From contig OX421967.1 in the NCBI GenBank assembly GCA_949128115.1, positions 10,158,070 through 10,222,069 of the forward strand: a stretch of 64,000 nt of DNA, read 5' to 3'. The notes under the pieces are model-generated. The model was given only the letters and a program-made list of their open reading frames with translations, had not been told where the DNA came from and did not search any database. Made by a program: the position numbers and the translations under genes. Each line of letters opens with the position of its first letter. The stretch's first letter is position 1. Below are positions 10,789-21,145 of this stretch, piece by piece. The stretch comes from Anaspis maculata. Its lineage: Eukaryota > Arthropoda > Insecta > Coleoptera > Scraptiidae.

Positions 10789-13700
10789 ATGAGTTACCAT
10801 CGAACTTCAAAGACGCGATGTTGTGTGTTTGCATGCCGCAATGCATATTATAATACTGATACCAGTATAATATTCTACAATTTTCCCAACAAGTGGTACG
10901 AAAAGGAAAGAAAGGAGGTTTGGATTAACAACGTCAGGAGAACTTGGTGAGAAATTCGCGCGGGTCATTCAAAAAAGATGTCCACCCCCATTTCTCTCAA
11001 GATCCGTTTAAGCTAGCCGGTTTCGGTAAAAACCGTTGGATTCAGCTGATTTTTCTGATCAAATTTGATATGTCAACAAAACTTCACCAAAACTTCTGAA
11101 TACGGGGGCACCTCAAAATTTTGGCCAATCTTTTTTCCACTGCACAATATTCAGTGATATGTCATTGGAAAGCCCGTAAAAAGTTTCGATAGACAAGTGC
11201 AAAATGTTTTCGTAAATTTCCAGCTGTTTTCATTCTATGACAGAAAACAAAAACCTGGAAAAACACGTTTTTAGGTATAAAATGAGAATCAATGAGAATT
11301 TTTTCAAACTGCAAACTGCATTCAATAGAACTCATCAAAACGGTTAGTAAAATGTGTAACTCAATATGCAATAACTATTTCTGAAATTTTGAGATTTTCC
11401 AAAATGGAGATTTTGTTGGGTAAAAATTAAAATTGAACGGGGTCTTATACGAAAATCACAAAATGCGATTTTCTTATGTAAATCGATGCTTAAGTACCTA
11501 AAACTAAATACTGTGAAGATGAAACCAAAAAAAAGAAGAAATCGGCCCAGGGAAAAGAACTTGAAATTTGGCTCTTCACACTCCCTCTGTTTAAATCGAC
11601 TGAATTCGCGGCTAAACTCATCCACCAATGAAATGGAAGCAAGACCGCAGTTGACATAATGCTGGCCTTACATTGAGCAGCAAATGCTGCAGCTTTTTTT
11701 GCTGCCGAGCTCTCATTGGTCAAATGTTGGTCACTGACAGCAATAACAGGCGTCAGTTCCAATCAGAACTCTGCTGCAAAGAAAGCTGCAGCATTTGATG
11801 CTCAATGTAAGGCCACCATTAAGCAGCGTTGCCACGTTGTCATTATTCACATGTCTGTCATTTCTAACCTCACATTCCTGATTCCTCTTGTTGTGAGAGT
11901 TTGCGGTCATATTTGCTGAACGTGTTGAGTTGTTTTTTGTGCTAAATTGAAAAAAAATGGAAGCTGGTTTCGAAGAAGCCAACGACAGAAATCTCCCAGA
12001 AGTCGATGCGGACATGGTAGACAATTTTTATAGAAGAAACGCAGATTTTTTCGCACACGGCGTAAGAAATGTTGAAACTAGCAGGTAAGGCCTCGGGTAA
12101 GGCTTTGTGACTCATAAGCAAGCGGCAAGCGAGCCTCTAGCACCTACCTGATCCCAATCAATTAATCATTCCTTTTTTCGCAGAAGTAGCAAACAAATAT
12201 AATGGAGACGAAGCAATAGAGTTTGTACAGGTGAAACGTGATAAAACGTTATGTACTGTCAAAGCCAAAGTAACACCGGAGCACAAAGTCCGAAGTACTC
12301 CATATGCTGTTACAGTCATCATTGAAGAAGAAGTATCGCACCCTAGTTCAGGTAGGGTGCGATATTATTTTGTTAGCAAACTTCTTACGATTCAAGTTTG
12401 ACGAAGTGAAGGATATCATTGTTTTGTAGTTTGGTATCAATGAATTTGAATTGAATTGAAATTTTGTAACTTTGTTACAGGAGGCTGTAAGCATAGCGTC
12501 GCCGTCGCCCTCCTATATTGGCTACTGAACAAAAGCCAAAATCCATCAGTAACCTCCACATAGTGCTATTGGAGAAAATCTGCTTTAGCCAAAGTGGGAA
12601 CTACCCTTAAAGGACAAACACTCCAGGAAATTTTCAAAGTTAGAAGTAGTACCACTAAATCAACAACCTCAGATTTCAAAGATAAAGTAGTTGAAAGTGG
12701 ATTAGAAACAAATTCAGATGGAATGTTATTCACTTTTTATAGTGATAAGGAAACCGATGCACAGAAGGTTTCCCTTCATCATTTGTTTATTAAGGACACT
12801 AGTACACTGTCAAACAATACAGAAGTTACGACATGGAACCTTTTTAAAATACTGCAGTGATCTTTTATTGGAAGTGACGTGTGAAAAAGTGGCTAGTTTG
12901 ACGAAATAGTATGGGTAGGTACATGAGAGTCAAAAAATTATCTTTTGCTTAGAAAAGAGTAGTTCTCAAACAGTTTTTTGCTCCATGCGTAATGGATCTA
13001 GTGGAGTATTTAGTACATATTCAGGATTTGTTATTAATTAGTATTAGTACACTGTAATGCATATTATAAGTAATTAAATACTGAAAACTGAATAGTATAT
13101 GTAGAACAGGTTCATTTGTTTTAATTTTTATACAGTTGACAACTGAAGTTATAATGAAGTTGAATAAAATGTAACAACAGAACATGTTGGGTGTGGCTAA
13201 TTTGCAGGCAGAGTACCAAATCCTCGTTTTGGAAGCGAAGCGGTGAGTTGTTCTACTTAGTTGGAAGAACCATCAAGTTCTACGGCCTGTCGATTTGCTG
13301 TGTTGCTGATGGTGACGATAGCTGCTGTAGATCCTTGCTAACACCTACCTAGATGGTGGCATATAATTTCACTTCCTGCCACATCCATTTCGAAGTGTTG
13401 TTTGGAATCATTTTCTTCGCATACCTCCACGATCTGCTGCCAGTGAGGTAGTGAGCTCATATTTCTTTTTCTTTGTAAAAGGAGTTAGCTGAGGCTTCTT
13501 TTTCAGCTCAATTTCTGAACGGGGGTACTACATATTTTCCTTGAATGGTTTTAAGCCCACAACCGAGCCCACAACCTTATACATACTACTACTTCTAGTT
13601 TGGGGCATTGGATTCCAGCTGTGAAAAAACAAACTGTTGCAGGTAAAGGGTCACAAAGTTCAACGATTCTACATACATTGAAATGATCTTAACAGCAAAA

Positions 13701-16700
13701 GTATCCGCCGCCCCATGGGGCTGGGCTTTTGTCGCCGGTAGCTGTATGGCACTTGTTTCTCAGGGGTTGAGACTTGGGTACACTGATGACATTTTTTTGT
13801 GGGGCACTTGAAGAGGTGTTGGGATATCCCTTAAAAACGCACGTTTTCGATGGCAATATTGTTCATTTGCAGAATGTACCGAACAAATAATTTCGATTTA
13901 ACCACCATTCTGTCAAAAAAGACAATTAACAAGTGGCAAAAGCGTCGTTCAAATGACGTTTCCTTGTTGCAAAGCTGCTAGATTTATAATGGACTCCCAT
14001 TGCAAACACCAAAATTGATTTTTCATGCCTCAAAAATGTATTCCATTGTATCCAAAAACATACCACCTAACGTGTTGTTTTGTCGAAGTGATTTTTCTCT
14101 AAGGAATATCAAAATATTCATGCAAATCTTGACTGCCTGTCACACAATTTGGCAACAAGGCTCCAGCTACGACCATCCCATTGCGCAAACTCAACTCGTC
14201 CGCCTACATCATCAGACGTTGAAATTTAATCGGGGTTATTCCCGCCTTGATTTTCAACATTAAAAAAAAAAAAGGTAGAGGCTTTTGAGACGAACTGTTT
14301 ATCATTCATGTAGCAAACTCACCTTGTAGAACATTTTGAAGCAATAAAGAAAATCGTATAAGACCCTATTGCCTCAAAAATTTAAAATAGCTATTGCATA
14401 TTGAGTTACACATCATACTGACCGTTTCAATGAGTTCTATGGAATGCAGTTTGCAGTTTGAAAAAAATTCCATTGATTCTCATTTTATACATAAAAACGT
14501 GTTTTTCCAGGTTTTTGTTTTCTGTCATAAAATGAAAACGGCTGGATTTTCGGAAACTTTTTGCACTTGTCCACTGAAACTTTTCAAGGGGTTTTCAATG
14601 ACATATCTTTCAATGTTGTGCAGTGTAAAAAAAAATTGACCAAAATTTTGAGGTGCCCCTGTACTCAGAGTTTTGGTGGAGTACGTAGTTTTGTTGACAT
14701 ATCAAATTTGATCAGAAAAACCAGCTGAATCCAACGGTATTTACCGCAACTCGCTAGCTTCAACGGATCTTGAGAAAAATGGGGGTGGACATCTTTTCTG
14801 AATGACCCTGTATAGGTAAATGCAGACTTGGGTCGAATCCCGAAAAAAAAAGTATTCGAATACGAATCCCGAATCCCGATACAAGAAAAGGATTCGAATC
14901 CAGAATATTCGAATACTGACTATTCGAATCCATGTATTCGTAAAAATGAATACCGATTTTGAATACCCACGTGGATTCACCTGTTTACGTACTTCATTAG
15001 GCTGTATTGGCTTGAAAGTACTTATTCCGCAAACAAAAATATCAATAAACATATAATTTCAATGAAAAAGGTCGGTATGATTCTAAAAAAATTCTGATTG
15101 GGAGAAAAGTTCAATCTAATGAAAATTTAAATGATGAAATAAAAATTCAATAATTTGGAACTCAGGCCTCAGGGAAAAAAACAAGAATCTGAAATTAATC
15201 GTCGCTCAAATTCTGTTTGTCTTTTGTGAATTGATCATTCAATTGCTTATGCACAAAGGTCGATGGGTGTGGGTGCGAAGGGGAAGTGAGCAATAGAAGA
15301 AACTCGTGCTATTTTGTTTCAAAAACAAATCTTTCAAACCGAGTTCGAAACTGCGCAGTTCTGGCAAATCGTTATTTTGAAATTCACCCTACAGACATTT
15401 CCCTTTCGATTTAATTTTTTTTTGTCATTTAGGGCTTAATTCCAACATATATCTGTCCTGACGAGAGCTAACAAGCTCGAAACAAACGTTTGTATGCCAG
15501 CTATGGGGGAATTAACAGTTTTTTCAATGAAATAGTCAATGCGAATTGACATTTCATCTTACCTTTTGTACCTTTATTCTTCCTGAAAATGAGTTTTGTT
15601 GTCACCTAGTAAATTCAATTCACCCTACTATTGTTATTGTAGGTACTCAGGTACTTGCTTTTCCTAGATTATCAGAATCCATGATTCATGGATTCGAAGT
15701 TAGAATCCAGGGATTCAGAATAAGAATCCATGGATTCGAAACTAGAATCCTTCGAATCCATGGATTATTTTCCAAACTGGGATTCGAATACCAATACTCT
15801 TTTCTTTGCTGGAGAATCCAGGGATTCGATTATAGTATTCGAATACTTGAGTATTCGATTACTATGAATACTGGAATATCGCAGAATAGTAACTTGAATC
15901 CAGAATCCTGAATATCGGCAAAGAAAAAGCTGCATGAATACGAATACAGAGTTCATGGCTGGATTCGAATACGAATACGAATACTGTTGAAAGTAACTTG
16001 AGTAGGATTCAAACTACTGGGTATTCGAATACTACCCAGGTCTGGGTAAATGAATTACGTTTTTCATTTGTTCTTCAGTCCCACCGATGCCAGCGAGTCG
16101 TGGCGACCGAAAATTATAGACAAAATCTGCAGTGTTCACTTTGTCGGAAATAAAAAAAGCAACGACCCTCGGAAACCTGCTTATAATCCGACGATATTTT
16201 CCAAGGTAAGTTTATGATTCAATTCGTGCGTTGTTTGGTTGCTTTGAAGAAATAGGTAAGTGCTAAAGTGATACATACCTATAATACATTTTACGGTAAT
16301 GATTCTACCAACATTCTCTGCCTTATGCAATTTTGAGTCGATCCAGGTACAGAAGAATGCGATTTACTTACGCTGACTATCCAATTTTTGCACTTGAACA
16401 TCGCCCACTTTCCTTGTGTGTCGCCAACCACTGTATTCTCGGTGTTCTTTTTTTGACAAATGTCGTTTCATTCACAGCTGTCAATGTTTGACAGCTAGCC
16501 GACGACATCGTTTCTTGGAGATTATTGTGCCTTTAAAAGTGTAGGTAGTATGTGTAAGTGTAAAGAAGGAAACGGAATACGTGTCAGATATTTCAGCTTT
16601 TGTGCGTCATGCACGGCCAATACGAAACTCTCGATGGGCTTCCACGGGCTCGACGTAGGCAACAGTGAAGTAAGCTGTATTGTTGGTTGCCCATATCACT

Positions 16701-19700
16701 TGAGCGGAGAATAAAAGCACGCTACGAAAAGTGCACGGTTGTATTGTTACTTGCCTATAGGAGCTATGCGGAAAATGTGAAAATGCATGTGCTCCATAAA
16801 GCGCAGTACGTTATTGACATTAAAAAAATCTGTTGTGGAGCGACACAAAACTTTCCCGGCGGTATCCAGAGACGTCAGTAATCATTTTGATTTAGGCGTC
16901 CCCGCGCACACGTGCCAACTACCTATTTTTCGCGACTTTCTTCCCGTTCCCTGTTTTATATTCCTTCTTTTTAAACGTACTCCAACTTTTGTATCCTTTG
17001 TGCGATATTTTCCATGCGTTGTTATCTTTTTTGTGCGCTCTTCCGCTATTTTTTTTTCCTGCATTCCATTATTCCTTCACACGCGTCGACTGCCTTTTTT
17101 GCGACTTTCTTCCCGTTTTCATGTGATTCATTAGTTTTTTCAATGATTTTCTATGATTGTCAGCGATTTTCAGCCCTGTTTCTGGTTTTACGACGCGTTC
17201 TTTTTAGTTTCTTCCCGCCCAACACCCCTATTTTGCTCCTTGGTCCCGTTGGTGTCTTGGTAGCGTATTGCCACAAAAACAGTGTCTTTCAGTCGTTTTC
17301 TCACGGTTTCTTGCGATATTTCGCCCTGTTTCTTTGTTTTATGACGCATTCTTTTTAGCTTCTCACCGCCCAACACCCCTATTTTACTCCCCGGTCTCTT
17401 TGGTGTGTTTGATCTTTCGTTTTGGACAGGGAGCTGATGCCTCAAAACTTACGTCATAAGGTATATGATTTTAACCCTTTATGTCTAATGTGCGTTGATA
17501 AGGTTGTTTCAAGGCTTGTCAATTTTCGAAAAATGTCAAAAATGTATGTCATAAGGTACATGAATGAAACCAACGGGCTTTTGTGTGGGAACATCCCTTC
17601 AATCAAAAAGTCGGGTCTTGACGCGCACATAAACTAGGTCCACACGGAGATAGAAGTTGGTTAAGACTAGTCGACTTCGATCAGGTTGTCTTAAAAAAAA
17701 AGATAATTTATCAGTACGATATTCTTTTTTTCTTCATTTTTATCGACACGACAACACAAATTCAAGATGTTTTTTTTTCTCAAAGGAAGAGGTGGATGCC
17801 GTTATCAAAAAGGCAAAAGGCTTTTACGCTAAAGCTATTACGATATGAATCGCGAGGAAAGGAATCGCAGAACATTAGACCAACGAAGCAACAATCATCG
17901 AAATCCAGCAGACACGTGCTTCGACCTGTTTGGGACTCATCAGCGCTGAAGCATTCGAGGCGGAAACTCGGCGATCCAAAGTCCAACGCTGAAAACAAGC
18001 ATGTGTTTCACTCAGCTTTCCATTTTCTCTTTTCAGGTAAATGCAGTTATCTTCAATGGTTTCTGAAGTGACTTTTGCTCTATCAAAATAAAATGTAAGG
18101 TATTAAATAAGTATAGATGTAAGATAACGTACTAATGAACGGACACTTCGTCCCCAGAAGCTTTGTTTGTTCTTATTGTTACGAGCAGCGATTCTTGTGC
18201 ATTCTGGAGAACACCCAGTCTTTCTAGACTATTCCCTCAGAACGCAGTGTACAAGTGCGAAGCTCTAGACGTTTCCAGAATATACGCGATGGCTTGGCGA
18301 ATGAAATTTACATGGGAGACTTCAACGGTCGATTGGAAAACATCAGCCGAATTGGCGGAGGTGCCGTTTTCACGGCACGTTGGTAATGCCCGCGAAATGT
18401 GTAGGATTTTTCTGGAGTCGCCTGGAAGCCGTATGCTGAGTCATTGTGGAATTTGCTGGAGGACCCGTAGAAGATTCAAGAACACTAGTCGGAGGCATAA
18501 ACAAGCACCACAGATCGGTCTAAGCGGGGGTATTGAATGTGAAGTGGTAGAGAGCAGTTAGAAAGCGACCAGTAACCAGCGATATTCCCAAGTAGTAATT
18601 GTTGGCGTGTACTTATTGTAGCACGCAGTAATAAACAGTGTGTTTCAAAACGATCGTCTTAATTATAAACGAACCGTACGCGAAATATGTAACATTATTT
18701 TTAAAACCACACCATCACCTTAGACCACCACACCATCTGGTGGAACTGCAAAGCAATGATCCCTTTGCCATCCATCCTACAAGTCCCTTTTCAAGAATGT
18801 GACATTTTTTGTCACTGAAAACATCAGATGTGCAATGGAGTAAATGTTGCGTTTACTCATTTAGAATATTGCGACCGCGCTTAATAGGTTCCCAAGCAAA
18901 CACTAAAATAAACACACAAGCTAGGTATGTTCCACTTAACGTAACGTTCTTCTTTCAGAATCAGATCGCATCAAACCAACACACATGGCAACATGCAGAC
19001 AACTCGAGTTCGCTCAATTTCGCCGTCGCCTCGACTTCGACTTTGGATAATTTCGTGGACATCAACGAACTGAAACCGCCACTGATTCCTGGAATGTCTA
19101 CGTTGTCTACGGCGGATCCCCTGGATCATTTCATGGATACAATTGACGTGAAACCGGTTATAAAGCTCGAAGTACCCGAGGAAATACCCCAATGCTCAAG
19201 TTCGGCAGATTCATCACAACGTCTTGCGGATATAATAAAAGCAGAACATGATTACACGGTAGACTTGTTGACTCCGTCGGTAATTGCTCCGAGCTCAAAT
19301 TTGACGGTGGGAACTGCGAACGGTCCACAGCAAACGAAAACGTTCACTTTGAGGACGGTGCCCACAGAAGTATGTTTTGGTTGCAAGTACGGAAGCCATT
19401 TTTCTCAAATTTGTTATTGACTCTTGCAGATGCTGATTGAGAATAATAAAAGGAAATACGATATGTTGGAGGGTTTGAACGAAGTCACTTCAGAAGTGGA
19501 ACGAGCAAAATGCAAGGTGATGGTTGATGCTTCTACTGAAACGGCGTCGCAAAGTATCTCTTCCCGAGACTACGGGAGCCAGACGACGTTCACTTTCAAA
19601 GATACGCTGATGTTGAAGGTAAGTCAACGCGATATCTACATTCCGAACTGTGCGCGGTTGGCTTTGGAAATCGTAGTCGTAGACATTCAATATCATTTTG

Positions 19701-21145
19701 ACTGAATCGTGCAAGTCTAGTATCATTGCTACGAAGGCAGAACTGTTTCGTGCAGAACGCTTCCATAGTCTCTGTACCTACATCCTACATGTAGGGGAGT
19801 ATTAAAAGCTGGAATAAACTAGTTACATACGTCTTCTACAACTCACACTTTTGACCAGGCCAATTGCAGCCAACTTTTTGAATTGATTGTGCCTTCAGTT
19901 GTTTTGATCTCATATCAATTTTGTAAACAGGAAGAAAACGCCCGCTTGAAAAGAGAAGTTACGACGGTGAAAAACGACCTGTCCAAAATGAAAATGAAAT
20001 ACAAATATGGAAAGAAGGCGCAGACTGTGACGTCATTCGTGCACAGCTTGCGAAAGGACGACAAAAAATGCAAATTCTACACAGGCTTGTATTTCCAACA
20101 AATCCAAGCCTTGTTTGAATTCCTGTCCCCTGTGGACGGGATGATATACCATGGAAGCAAAAAGCAGGTGACACGACCGACAATGAGAAAGCTCACTCCC
20201 TTCGAAGAGCTCGTGATCACGCTGGTCAGATTGAGCACGGGGTCGCTGATCCAAGACATGTCTTACGGCTACAACATATCGACGGGCTTCGCCACCAGAA
20301 CCATAAGCACTTGGATAGAGCATGCCAGCAGGAAATTCGGTTTCATGCGCCTCGACATGGTCGCCTCTCGAGAAAGCGTCACGGAACACCTGCCCGCAGC
20401 ATTCAAGTGGTCGAAGGATGCGAAAGTGTCCGTCGAATGTGCCGAGTTTCTTTGCGAGAGGGGCTCGCAGCAGCAGCAGCAACAAGGCAAAACCGAGACG
20501 TCATACAAGGTCTTGCTGGGATGTGCTCTGAACGGAGCAGTGTTATTCACAAGCGATTTGTTCCCAGGCTCGTTGTCCGATAGAGAAATCGTAGAACAAT
20601 CAAAGCTGTGCCACTTTTTAGAAACAGGCGGTTTTGTCCTGGCCAGTTCCAGTATCAGACACCTGAGCGATTTGAAAAGTGATTTGTCGTGTATTCCTTC
20701 GGTACTGGTGCTACGAGATACGTTGACTGAAGAAGACGATGGTAATGAAGAAGGTGCAAAAGAAGCACAGGAAGAAGTCGAAGGGAAAGAAACAGATGAA
20801 GAAGTTGAAGAAAAAGTGGCAGAGGGAGAAGAAACGGGAGTACAAACGGAAGTACAAGGGGAAGTACAAGCGAAAGCACAAACGGAAGTACAAGCGAAAG
20901 TACAAACGGAAGTACAAGCGAAAGTACAAACGGAAGTACAAGCGGAAGTACAAACGGGAGTACCAACGAAGAAGAAAAGGGTACGACGAAATGTCAGACG
21001 CGTAGTTGGTAGATTGAAACAATTCAGATTGCTGCAGAAGACGTTGCCGCTTTCCATGCGTGATATCGTATCGCAAACGATTTTCGTGTGTGCCTGTCTT
21101 TTGAATTTCCAAGGACCTGTAGTGAAAAAAGAGGAGAGTGCGTAA
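10789..21145 (+). CDS. THAP-domain protein derived from a PIF/Harbinger-type transposase
   Basis: Five GT-AG exons (10789-10946, 16079-16205, 18959-19369, 19430-19618, 19931-21145) join in frame to 2100 nt, 699 aa. The THAP domain (aa 11-93) shows C12-x3-C16, P33, W45, C70-x2-H73 and a YNPTIF end. Exon 3 is Ser/Thr-rich with two psi-K-x-E sites (K164, K189), possible SUMO sites. A coiled coil spans about 245-325. From about 340 on it follows DDE_4 transposases: an LTPFEELVITLVRLSTGSLI helix-turn-helix (385-425), GCALNGAV...SDLFPGSLSDREIVEQS, and a C-terminal GRLKQFRLLQ...LPLSM...FVCACLLNFQGPVV. The three expected acids appear as E464 (for D), S534 (for D) and R651 (for E), so strand cleavage is not expected. 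An acidic plus VQTEVQAK-repeat segment (562-642) sits between the last two. Likely a nuclear DNA-binding host factor. THAP plus DDE_4 is the ISL2EU-type arrangement as I remember it. ATTAAA follows the stop. Confidence 0.8.
11660..11820. repeat. Fold-back MITE, family B
   Basis: Inverted arms of about 40 bp carry GGCCTTACATTGAGCA and AAATGCTGCAGC on the left and their complements on the right (CTGCAGCATTT, TGCTCAATGTAAGGCC). It contains no coding sequence. Confidence 0.65.
11957..12860 (+). pseudogene. SWIM-type (YqaJ-associated) transposon gene remnant
   Basis: Three exon-like blocks are visible. 11957-12084 (MEAGFEEAND...DNFYRRNADFFAHGVRNVE) ends at a GTAAGG donor. 12184-12351 (EVANKYNGDEAIEFVQVKRD, CTVKAKVTPEHKVRS) follows a CAG acceptor and ends at GTAGGG. 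12481-12860 begins GGCKHSVAVALLYWLL. CTVKAKVTPEHKVR and GGCKHxxAxALLYWL are typical of a SWIM zinc-finger protein of insect and cnidarian repeats that I associate with YqaJ-nuclease ORFs. Defects: the frame does not connect between blocks 1 and 2, the first C-x-C of the SWIM motif is missing, and a TAG stop lies at 12561-12563 before CYWRKSALAKVG. The C-terminal nuclease part is not recognisable. It lies inside long-inverted-repeat element 2. Confidence 0.6.
12861..14344. other. Interior of long-inverted-repeat element 2, no gene seen
   Basis: Between the SWIM remnant and the right arm I find no motif-bearing frame. If the element once encoded a nuclease or transposase, this is where decayed sequence would lie. 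Confidence 0.35.
14823..16044. mobile_element. Non-autonomous hAT-like element with ATTCGAAT arrays
   Basis: The termini are CAGACTTGGGTCGAATC on the left and, inverted, CAGACCTGGGTAGTATTC on the right. The flanking 8-bp repeat GGTAAATG (14815-14822 and 16045-16052) is perfect. Both subterminal zones (14830-14990 and 15660-16040) are packed with GAATCC, GGATTCGAAT and ATTCGAATAC words; the middle is unrelated. This fits a hAT MITE with dense subterminal transposase sites. The right end lies 34 bp before the exon 2 acceptor of the THAP-transposase gene. Confidence 0.8.
16206..18172. other. Intron 2 of THAP-transposase gene, left part
   Basis: No exon was recognised. 16900-17425 contains loosely repeated Cys-poor, pyrimidine-rich units (for example CGCCCAACACCCCTATTTT at 17217 and again near 17368, about 150 bp apart). 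17425-17640 is half of the fold-back element found whole at 50286-51215. Confidence 0.5.
17425..17640. repeat. Half copy of fold-back family F
   Basis: It begins ACAGGGAGCTGATGCC and contains GTCATAAGGTACATGAATG and TTTTGTGTGGGAACATCC, matching the arms at 50286-50560 and, inverted, 50940-51215. The second arm is absent. Confidence 0.65.
18177..18694 (+). mobile_element. Solo LTR, family L, copy 1
   Basis: A 518-bp unit begins TGTTACGAGC and ends CGAAATATGTAACA, and is flanked by a 4-bp direct repeat, TTAT (18173-18176, 18695-18698). It has an AATAAA (TAATAAACAGTGTG) near the 3' end. TG...CA ends with a 4-bp duplication fit an LTR retrotransposon, and a lone LTR fits recombination between its two LTRs. 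The same family occurs at 44168-44684. Confidence 0.8.
20838..20965 (+). repeat. 24-bp in-frame tandem repeat in exon 5
   Basis: About four to five units of the type GAAGTACAAGCGAAAGTACA encode VQTEVQAK-type octapeptides. The repeat lies between the positions of the second and third transposase catalytic residues and follows an acidic stretch. It is length-variable by nature and likely polymorphic. Confidence 0.75.

Larger units (their letters stand above)
10962..14814. mobile_element. Long-inverted-repeat element 2, in intron 1
   Basis: The arms of about 480-500 bp are 10962-11470 and 14345-14814, inverted. Left GGGTCATTC...AGATGTCCACCCCCATTT matches the complement of the right end, which closes with GAATGACCCTGTATA. 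Long stretches including ACACGTTTTT, TGTGTAACTCAATATGCAAT and GGGTCTTATACGA are shared. It starts 15 bp after the splice donor of exon 1. The interior holds a SWIM-type gene remnant (11957-12860) and a MITE (11660-11820). Confidence 0.7.

Noticed and set aside
20655..21112. Leu/Val- or Tyr/Phe/Arg-rich open frames antisense to exon 5
   Set aside because: They are mirror readings of the acidic and VQ repeat of the THAP-transposase gene; no independent motif or splice support.
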